From the NCBI GenBank assembly GCA_031425695.1, contig JANPJV010000032.1, forward strand, positions 1 through 23,276: 23,276 nt of DNA, read 5' to 3'. Shown one piece after another: positions 1-6,236 of this stretch (positions within the stretch are counted from its first letter, which is position 1; each line of letters opens with the position of its first letter). A program made the translations under genes and the position numbers. The DNA is from JANPJV01 sp031425695. Its GTDB lineage: Bacteria; Pseudomonadota; Gammaproteobacteria; Xanthomonadales; SZUA-5. The notes under the pieces were generated by a model, which had not been told where the DNA came from, did not search any database, and saw nothing but the letters and a program-made list of their open reading frames with translations.

Positions 1-198
1 CTCTGCCGGAGTCGGAACGCGGCGCTCCGGAGTGAAGTCGCTTGGTGGGTCTGCGCTGCGCGCGGACGCTTCTGACACCGCTGGCTGCGCCCGCTCGACG
101 GGCGCGCGGTCATCGCCGCCGCCCAGCAGGCGCCCGACCCACGCGCAACCGGACAACATCAACAGGCACAGCACGCAGACAACCGACTGACGCAGCAT
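1..198 (-). CDS. Small lipoprotein of unknown function (3' end outside window)
   Basis: Read from an ATG at 198 leftward, 66 codons are open to the window edge. The start gives a short basic N-terminus (MLRQ), a hydrophobic stretch and a lipobox LSGC with the lipidated cysteine at residue 18, so the mature protein should be anchored in a membrane. The part after the cysteine is low-complexity, rich in Ala, Pro, Arg and Glu, and resembles a flexible linker; no domain is visible. The gene lies 29 bases downstream of the PhoD-family gene on the same strand, so the two may be co-transcribed. The Shine-Dalgarno is weak. The lipobox is seen directly; the rest of the protein and its function cannot be judged from this fragment. 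Confidence 0.72.
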   Translation of the reverse strand, partial: MLRQSVVCVLCLLMLSGCAWVGRLLGGGDDRAPVERAQPAVSEASARSADPPSDFTPERRVPTPAE

Positions 199-227
199 GA
201 TCGCCGCTCACGAAGAAGATCGACCCA

Positions 228-1844
228 CTATAAGGCCTGCGGTTCGGGCCTGCCGTTCTCGACTGCGTAGCGTGCCTGCACCGCAAACCGCGGCTCGCGC
301 ACGCGCACATCGGTAACCGTCTGCAGCGTGGCCTCGAGCCGATCCGCGCTGAAGTCAAGCAGCGTGTAGCCGCGCTGGTCAGAGCGCATCTGGCGGATGT
401 GCGGGTTCTCGGCGCGATTGCGGTCGTAATAGGCCTGCGGCCGCGCATCGGCGGACAGCGAAGTCGCCACGAACTCGCTGGCGATCGAGGGCGATCCCAG
501 GTCCGCCGGATTGCCTGGCACCGAGGCGGCCACCGCGCAATGCAGGTCGCCACCCGCGATAACGGGATTGGCGAGCCCCGCGGCCGTGAGGTCAGCCATC
601 AATCGTGCCCGGGCCAGCGGATAGGCGTCCCAGCCATCGGTCCAGACGCCGCGTTCGGCGCCGGGTGCTTCATCGACCGGGGTGAAGATGGTCTGCTGGC
701 CGATCAGGTTCCAACGCGCGCGGCTCGATTTGAACTGCGCGGCGAGCCAGCGCTCCTGTTCGGCCCCGAGCATGGTCTGCCCGGGATCGCCCAGCTCATC
801 GCAGCGCTCCAGCGTGCGCGAGCCCTGGCGATTGGGGCCGGGACAGGGCTGCGGCGTGCGGTACTGGCGGTCATCGAGCAGATAGATGCGAGCCAGGTCA
901 CCGACATCGAGGTGCGTGTAGGTACGCATCTCGTGGCTGCGGGGAAGCATGCGGCGCGGCAGCGGCAGATGCTCGAAGTAGGCTTGATAAGCCGCCGCGC
1001 GGCGCAGCACGAAACTCGGATCGAGGCTTTCGGACACGGACCCGGCATAGTCGTTGTCGACCTCGTGGTCATCCCACGCAAAAGCCCACGGCGCCGCCGC
1101 ATGCATGCGCTGCAGGTCGGGATCGAGCTTGTACTGCGCGTGGCGGACACGATAGCCGGCGAGATTGCTGGCCTCGCTGCCCAGGTGCCGTCGAATCGAG
1201 TTGTCGCCCCACTGGTTTTCGTAGATGTAGTCGCCGAGGAACAGCACCAGGTCCGGGGCGTCGGCCAGCATCTTGCGATAGGCGGTGAAATAGCCATGCT
1301 CGTAGTTCTGGCAACTGGCGAAGGCAATTCGGCAGCTCTGCAGTGCGCTGCCGGCGGCGGGCAAAGTGCGCGTGCGACCGACGGTGCTGACGGCGTCGCC
1401 GGCGGTGAAGCGATAGAAGTACTCGTGCGCCGGATCCAGGCCCTCAATGTCGACATGCACGCTGTGGCCAAGCTCGTGCGTACACAGGAGATCGGCCTGT
1501 TGCACCAGCTTCCTGAAGCCCGCGTCGGTGGCGACTTCGCAGCGCACGTCGATGCGCTCCTCGCCCATCCCGCCGTCGGCCAGCAACGGCGCGGGCGCCA
1601 GCCGTGTCCACAGGGTGACGCCATGCGCGTGTGGATAACCACTCGCCACCCCGAGCGAAAATGGGTCGGCGACGAAGCGCGGTTTCGGCGGTGACTGTGA
1701 ATGCGTTCGGGTTGCGCCAAGACCCAGCCCGAGCGCGGCGCTCGTCCACACCGCCTGGCGCAGGAAATCACGCCGCGCGCTGCATTCGCCGGGAACGCGC
1801 GCGGTTCTCGCCAGATGCCGGATCCAGTCGTCACGCAAGCTCAT
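228..1844 (-). CDS. phoD: Alkaline phosphatase D (PhoD) family protein, Tat-exported
   Basis: The 538-residue product belongs to the PhoD family, metal-dependent phosphomonoesterases or phosphodiesterases that act outside the cytoplasm. A twin-arginine signal is visible at residues 24-30 (RRDFLRQ), followed by a hydrophobic segment (AALGLGLG), so export of the folded protein by Tat is expected. Residues about 60-165 look like the PhoD N-terminal beta domain. The metallophosphatase part follows with FASCQN (C178), LFLGDYIYE (D205), WDDHEVDND (about 257-265) and a late GGDLH motif, the usual metal-ligand segments. I chose the ATG at 1844 because GGAGA precedes it at good spacing and the Tat signal then lies near the N-terminus; the frame stays open further upstream. 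The divergent neighbour is the KaiC-like gene. Family assignment is firm; substrate is unknown. Confidence 0.9.
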   Translation of the reverse strand: MSLRDDWIRHLARTARVPGECSARRDFLRQAVWTSAALGLGLGATRTHSQSPPKPRFVADPFSLGVASGYPHAHGVTLWTRLAPAPLLADGGMGEERIDVRCEVATDAGFRKLVQQADLLCTHELGHSVHVDIEGLDPAHEYFYRFTAGDAVSTVGRTRTLPAAGSALQSCRIAFASCQNYEHGYFTAYRKMLADAPDLVLFLGDYIYENQWGDNSIRRHLGSEASNLAGYRVRHAQYKLDPDLQRMHAAAPWAFAWDDHEVDNDYAGSVSESLDPSFVLRRAAAYQAYFEHLPLPRRMLPRSHEMRTYTHLDVGDLARIYLLDDRQYRTPQPCPGPNRQGSRTLERCDELGDPGQTMLGAEQERWLAAQFKSSRARWNLIGQQTIFTPVDEAPGAERGVWTDGWDAYPLARARLMADLTAAGLANPVIAGGDLHCAVAASVPGNPADLGSPSIASEFVATSLSADARPQAYYDRNRAENPHIRQMRSDQRGYTLLDFSADRLEATLQTVTDVRVREPRFAVQARYAVENGRPEPQAL

Positions 1845-1926
1845 GCAGGTCTCCGTCGGGTGAGACGATGCTAGACCTCTCGCCTGGGTAAACCAAAGGC
1901 GCCCGGGGGCCAAGTCGCGAGCTGGG

Positions 1927-1956
1927 CCAGGGATGCGCTGCGCTTACCAAGGCCAC
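1927..1956. repeat. Dispersed GCGCTGCGCTTACC palindromic repeat, copy 1
   Basis: This stretch shares the 15-base core TGCGCTGCGCTTACC and its flanks with the reverse complement of 8745-8773. It lies in the gap between the divergent PhoD and KaiC-like genes. The arms (CCAGGG and CCAAGG) are more degenerate than in the other copy. Similar short intergenic palindromes are common in proteobacterial genomes; no function is implied. Confidence 0.6.
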
Positions 1957-2097
1957 AGAAGCGCCGCCCATCCCGGCGCCCGTCTGCAAATCGTGTTTCA
2001 ACCCGACAGCAAACTGCACGAAAGTTCCACCTTCACATTGAGATTATTTGACCGAAGCCCGGTTCTCTGCCGTGCACAAAGGCGCGGTGGGCGCTTT

Positions 2098-3642
2098 ATG
2101 AGGATCAACTACTTGCCCGGCCAACACGCTCATGACGTCACGCTCGCGGCGTCGTCATTACCGGTTTCCCGCACTGGAATCGAGGGTCTCGATTACGTGC
2201 TCGGCGGCGGTCTCACACCACATCGCTTTTACCTTGTGGAGGGGGTGCCCGGATCGGGCAAGACCACCCTGGCCATGCAGTTCCTGCACGAGGGTGCGCT
2301 GCGGGGCGAAAAGGTCCTGTACATCACGCTGTCAGAGACCGAAACCGAATTGCGCGAAGTGGCCCAGTCGCATGGCTGGTCACTCGATGGGATCACCCTC
2401 GTCGAGGTCATTCCGGCGGAAAGCAGCCTCGATCCCGATCAGCAATACACCGTTTTTCATCCGTCCGAGGTCGAGCTCAACGAGACCACGCGACGGATTC
2501 TCGCCGAGATCGAGCGCCTGAACCCGGATCGGGTGGTGTTCGATTCCTTGTCTGAGTTGCGCCTGTTGTCGAGCAGCCCCTTGCGTTATCGGCGCCAGAT
2601 CCTGGCGCTCAAGCAATTTTTCGCGGGGCGCAACTGCACGGTGATGATCCTCGACGATCGCACGGCTCCCGACAATGATCTCCAGGTGCACAGCATCACC
2701 CACGGGGTGATCATGCTCGAGCAGCTCTACCCCGAGTACGGCGCCGAGCGCCGCCGCCTGCGCATCGTCAAATTCCGAGGCCGCGCCTTTCGCGGCGGCT
2801 ACCATGATTTCGTGATCCGCCGCGGGGGCTTGAGCGTGTTTCCGCGACTGGTGGCGGCCGAGCATCGGCAGCCGGCGCAACGCCGAATCAAGTCAACTGG
2901 CGTTGACGAGTTTGATTCCTTGCTCGGCGGTGGCATCGAGAGCGGGACCAGCGTACTGATCTCCGGCGGCCCCGGATCAGGTAAATCCACGCTTGCCGCT
3001 CAGATCGCGCTGGCGGCGGCACAGCGGGGCGAAAGGGCCGCACTGTTCCTGTTCGATGAGGCGCCCGCGACGCTGTCATTGCGTGTCAAATCGCTCGGCG
3101 TCGACATCGATCCATACGTCGAGCAGGGGCTGATCACCTTGTATCAGGTCGATCCCGCCGAGCTCTCCCCCGGCGAATTCGGCACGCGCGTACGCGCGGC
3201 GGCCGAGCAGGACAATGCTTCGGTCATCGTCATCGATAGCCTCAACGGCTACATGTATGCGATGCCCGAAGAACGCTTCCTGACCATCCAGTTGCATGAG
3301 CTGATGAGCTTCCTCGGCCAGATCGGCGTGATCACCGTGCTGGTCGGCGTGCATGGAATGCTCGGCGCCGATGCATCGGCGCCCGCCGATGCGAGCTACC
3401 TGGCCGATGCGGTGGTGCTGCTGCGCTATTTCGAAAGCGCCGGGGAGATTCGCCAGGCTATTTCGATCATGAAGAAACGTGGCGGCTATCACGAGCGGAC
3501 CATCCGCGAGTTCCGCCTGGAACCTGGACGCATCCGCATTGGCGAGCCCTTGCGCGATTTCCAAGGAGTCCTCTCTGGGATTCCGACCTACGTCGGCACC
3601 AGCGGTCCGTTGATGAATAACACTGTTCCGGCCCATGGCTGA
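2098..3642 (+). CDS. kaiC: KaiC-like double-domain RecA ATPase
   Basis: The 514-residue product has the two tandem RecA/KaiC domains of the circadian-clock ATPase family. Domain 1 carries Walker A GVPGSGKTT (K55), domain 2 carries GGPGSGKST (K296). At the KaiC catalytic double-glutamate positions it has Ser79-Glu80 and Asp320-Glu321, so one glutamate remains in each. The region matching the KaiC phosphorylation loop reads DASYLADAVV: S433 matches the KaiC serine (S431), while the adjacent threonine (T432) is replaced by Y434. The C-terminus (RGGYHERTIREFRLE) is strongly KaiC-like. I start at ATG 2098 because upstream in-frame sequence is not KaiC-like and contains a dispersed repeat. It overlaps the downstream hybrid kinase gene by 8 bases. 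No kaiA or kaiB is in the window, so it is more likely a signalling ATPase than part of a full clock. Confidence 0.9.
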   Translation: MRINYLPGQHAHDVTLAASSLPVSRTGIEGLDYVLGGGLTPHRFYLVEGVPGSGKTTLAMQFLHEGALRGEKVLYITLSETETELREVAQSHGWSLDGITLVEVIPAESSLDPDQQYTVFHPSEVELNETTRRILAEIERLNPDRVVFDSLSELRLLSSSPLRYRRQILALKQFFAGRNCTVMILDDRTAPDNDLQVHSITHGVIMLEQLYPEYGAERRRLRIVKFRGRAFRGGYHDFVIRRGGLSVFPRLVAAEHRQPAQRRIKSTGVDEFDSLLGGGIESGTSVLISGGPGSGKSTLAAQIALAAAQRGERAALFLFDEAPATLSLRVKSLGVDIDPYVEQGLITLYQVDPAELSPGEFGTRVRAAAEQDNASVIVIDSLNGYMYAMPEERFLTIQLHELMSFLGQIGVITVLVGVHGMLGADASAPADASYLADAVVLLRYFESAGEIRQAISIMKKRGGYHERTIREFRLEPGRIRIGEPLRDFQGVLSGIPTYVGTSGPLMNNTVPAHG

Positions 3643-5650
3643 CGTGGTGGCATCCGAACGGCAAGTGCTGGTGCTTGCACCCATCGGCAAGGATTCGACT
3701 TTGCTGTGCGCAATGCTCGACCACGTCGGCATTCCGAGTCGCTGCTGCAAGGACATCCGCACGCTCTGCGCCGAGATTGACGAGGGAGTGGATGCAGTAG
3801 TCGTATCCGAAGAAGCGCTGATCAGCTCGGATGTATCACTGCTGGTGGGCAGCATCGCGGCACAGGGCCCCTGGTCGGATCTGCCGATCCTGATCCTGAC
3901 GGCCTACGGTGCAAGCTCGCCAACGGTGACCAGGGCGGTGGAGACGCTCGGGAACGTCACCTTGCTGGAACGTCCGCTGCAACGCGCCACGCTGATCAGC
4001 GCGGTGCGCGCCGCCAAGCGCGCGAGTGCACGCCAGCACCAGATAAGGCAGTACATTCGCGAGCGCGAGGACACTGCCCAGACCTTGCGCCAGCAGTCCG
4101 CTTTGCTGGCGCGCGATATCGAGCTGCGCGAGCGCATGGCGGCGTCCCTGCGCCAGAGCGAACGGCTTTACCGAGCCATTGGTGAATCCATCGATTATGG
4201 CGTCTGGGCGTGCGACGCGCAGGGACGCAACACCTATGCCAGCGATTCCTTTCTGCGCCTGGTGGGTCACACGCAGGAAGAGGTCGCCGGGCTTGGGTGG
4301 ACCGAGCTGCTGCATCCGGACGACCTTGCGGCAACCGTTGAAGCCTGGCGGCAATGCACGGAAAACGGTGCGGCCTGGGACCGAGAGCACCGCTTCCTCG
4401 GCGTCGATGGCGAATACCATCCGGTGCTGGCGCGCGGTGTTCCCCTGCGCGACGAGACCGGTGGCGTTACCGGCTGGGCGGGGATCAATCTCGATATTGC
4501 CCGCATGAAATCTGCCGAGGAGCAGTTGCGCGAGGTCGATCGGCGCAAGGACGAATTCCTGGCGACGTTGGCACACGAGTTGCGCAACCCGCTGGCGCCA
4601 GTGCGCAATGCAATCAGCGTGCTTTCCCTGACGGAAGAGCAGGATCCCACCGTGATCTGGGCGCGCGAGATGATTGATCGCCAGGTCCGGCAACTGGCAC
4701 GGCTGGTCGACGACCTGCTGGACGTGGCCAGGATCTCACGCGGAAAGGTCGAGCTGCGCCGCGAGCCGGTGCTGCTGGCCGAGGTCATCCGCTCCGCTGT
4801 CGAGACTGCAGCTCCGATGATCGATGCCGCGGGACATCAGCTGAACGTCGGCGTTCCCGAGGATCCGGTAGCGCTCAATGGTGATGCGGTGCGCATTTCA
4901 CAGTGCATCGCCAACCTGCTTACGAATGCGGCGAAATACACGCCCCAGGGCGGCCGGATTGAACTCGGCGCGCGCGTGCATGGCGAAGTGCTCGAGCTAC
5001 GTGTGCGCGACAGCGGCATCGGCATCGATCCCACGGCCTTGCGCACGATCTTCGAAATGTTCAATCAGGTCGATCGGTCCCTGGAGCGATCGCAAGGCGG
5101 CCTCGGCATCGGCCTGACGCTGGTCAAGAGCTTCGTTGAAATGCATGGCGGCAGCGTCGAGGCCTTCAGCGAAGGGCAGGGCAAGGGCAGCGAATTCGTG
5201 GTGCGGCTGCCGATCGTGGTGCCGTTCCGCGAGCTTCAGCGGAGCAACTTGGAAACGCGACACGATCACGCTCATCGCTGGCGTGTGCTGGTCGTCGACG
5301 ACAATCGCGACAGCGCCGAGAGCATCGCGCGTCTGCTCGAAATGGTCGGCAGCCAGGTCCATTGCGAGCACGATGGTCTCGGCGCGGTGACTGCTGCGGC
5401 GCGCCTTTCGCCGGACTTGATCCTGCTCGACCTCGGCCTTCCAAATATCAACGGCTTCGAGGCGGCAACGCGCATCCGAGCACTTCCCGGCGGCCATGCG
5501 TGCTGCATCGTGGCCATGACCGGCTGGGGACAGGAGCACGATCGCAAGCGCTCCCGCGAGGCCGGCTTCGACCAGCACCTGACCAAGCCGGTTGATCTGG
5601 CGCAACTCATGCACGTGATGGAAGGGCTGTGCCCGGCGGTGGTGGCTTGA
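3635..5650 (+). CDS. Hybrid sensor histidine kinase with degenerate N-terminal receiver, PAS and C-terminal receiver
   Basis: The 671-residue protein reads in order: a receiver-like domain (about 9-130), a short coiled linker (about 130-175), PAS (about 176-295), HisKA with FLATLAHELRNPL (H314), HATPase_c with N-box NLLTNAAKY, DSGIGID and GGLGIGLTLV (about 380-525), and a true receiver (about 550-665) with VLVVDDN, LLDL (D599), MTGWG and TKP. The N-terminal receiver has no phosphoacceptor aspartate: the expected strand reads VDAVVVSEE, although it keeps an ILILTAYG-like segment. No transmembrane helix is visible, so it is cytosolic and should sense an internal cue. Its ATG lies inside the last codons of the KaiC-like gene (8-base overlap), indicating translational coupling and probably a shared pathway. 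No separate output protein is adjacent. Confidence 0.92.
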   Translation: MADVVASERQVLVLAPIGKDSTLLCAMLDHVGIPSRCCKDIRTLCAEIDEGVDAVVVSEEALISSDVSLLVGSIAAQGPWSDLPILILTAYGASSPTVTRAVETLGNVTLLERPLQRATLISAVRAAKRASARQHQIRQYIREREDTAQTLRQQSALLARDIELRERMAASLRQSERLYRAIGESIDYGVWACDAQGRNTYASDSFLRLVGHTQEEVAGLGWTELLHPDDLAATVEAWRQCTENGAAWDREHRFLGVDGEYHPVLARGVPLRDETGGVTGWAGINLDIARMKSAEEQLREVDRRKDEFLATLAHELRNPLAPVRNAISVLSLTEEQDPTVIWAREMIDRQVRQLARLVDDLLDVARISRGKVELRREPVLLAEVIRSAVETAAPMIDAAGHQLNVGVPEDPVALNGDAVRISQCIANLLTNAAKYTPQGGRIELGARVHGEVLELRVRDSGIGIDPTALRTIFEMFNQVDRSLERSQGGLGIGLTLVKSFVEMHGGSVEAFSEGQGKGSEFVVRLPIVVPFRELQRSNLETRHDHAHRWRVLVVDDNRDSAESIARLLEMVGSQVHCEHDGLGAVTAAARLSPDLILLDLGLPNINGFEAATRIRALPGGHACCIVAMTGWGQEHDRKRSREAGFDQHLTKPVDLAQLMHVMEGLCPAVVA

Positions 5651-5778
5651 ATTGGAAGCTCGGCCGATAAATAGCACCGGAGCCAAAAGCAAGAGCTTTA
5701 TCCGCAGATTACACAGATGAAAAACGGACCTGATCAGCGTCGAACCTCAGCTGGGCGCGGCGGAGATGGCTTTGCTCC

Positions 5779-5804
5779 CCTCTCCCGTCCGTTTTTGGGA
5801 GAGG
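5779..5804. repeat. CCTCTCCC hairpin 1
   Basis: CCTCTCCC at 5779-5786 pairs perfectly with GGGAGAGG at 5797-5804 around a 10-base loop. No U-tract follows, so it is not a standard intrinsic terminator. It belongs to the same motif class as 5870-5894 and 11130-11175. Confidence 0.7.
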
Positions 5805-5869
5805 CGTCGGGGGAGAGCGCCGCCTTTGTTGCGGCAAAAATCGAAGTGCCCCTCTCCCCCAACCCCTTG

Positions 5870-5894
5870 CTCTCCCGCAAAGAGCGCGGGAGAG
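5870..5894. repeat. CTCTCCCGC hairpin 2
   Basis: CTCTCCCGC at 5870-5878 pairs perfectly with GCGGGAGAG at 5886-5894 around a 7-base loop. The preceding CCCCTCTCCCCCAACCC matches, in reverse complement, the segment at about 11124-11140, showing a dispersed element rather than a one-off structure. Confidence 0.7.
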
Positions 5895-6236
5895 GGGAGC
5901 TTCAGCTTTCGACGCTAATCAAAGCGGATTAAAGGCTGAGCGCCAATTTCAGAATAGCGGAGGACCTCGTCCTGACGGGTTGGCTCACGCGAGCCACATT
6001 GCTCTCGTCAGCTCTTAATCCGCTTTTCATCTGTGTAATCTGCGGATAGGGCTTCTCCTTTCAGCTCTGGTGCTGTGCTTCCCGCTTTCGTGCCGGGACC
6101 AGCGTTGCGATTCCATATCCGAACACGGTCGTTCGAATGCGAACGGGTTTGCGTGGCAAGCCCGTCTGCAAGTCGCTGTCACCCCCTGGCCCAGCTATTG
6201 CAGTAATCGCTACAACAAAGCTGGCGCGGAGTGGTC

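Larger units (their letters stand above)
5699..6048. repeat. Composite intergenic element bounded by inverted CAGATTACACAGATG repeats
   Basis: The 586-base gap between the hybrid kinase and permease genes holds no convincing gene. A 25-base arm at 5699-5723, containing CAGATTACACAGATGAAAA, recurs as an exact reverse complement at 6024-6048. Further AAGCGGATTAA-type fragments occur near 5920 and 6015. Between the arms lie two CTCTCCC hairpins (listed separately). The same arm sequence is found at 15860-16067 and 22065-22113, so it belongs to a dispersed family. Open frames here are short, have no ribosome binding site and have compositions dictated by the repeats. Confidence 0.8.

Noticed and set aside
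399..1694. Long open frame antisense to the PhoD-family gene
   Set aside because: It has no recognisable domain, no ribosome binding site and a composition expected from the reverse strand of GC-rich coding DNA; the PhoD frame has clear motifs and a Tat signal.
2018..2060. Sigma-70 promoter in the AT-rich patch before the KaiC-like gene
   Set aside because: No -35/-10 pair with acceptable match and spacing could be found by eye.
5717..5932. Small gene in the repeat-rich gap after the hybrid kinase
   Set aside because: The frame runs entirely through the CTCTCCC repeats and has no ribosome binding site.
5699..6048. Possible CRISPR array from recurring CAGATTACACAGATG units
   Set aside because: Copies are inverted, not evenly spaced direct repeats, there are no uniform spacers and no cas genes nearby.
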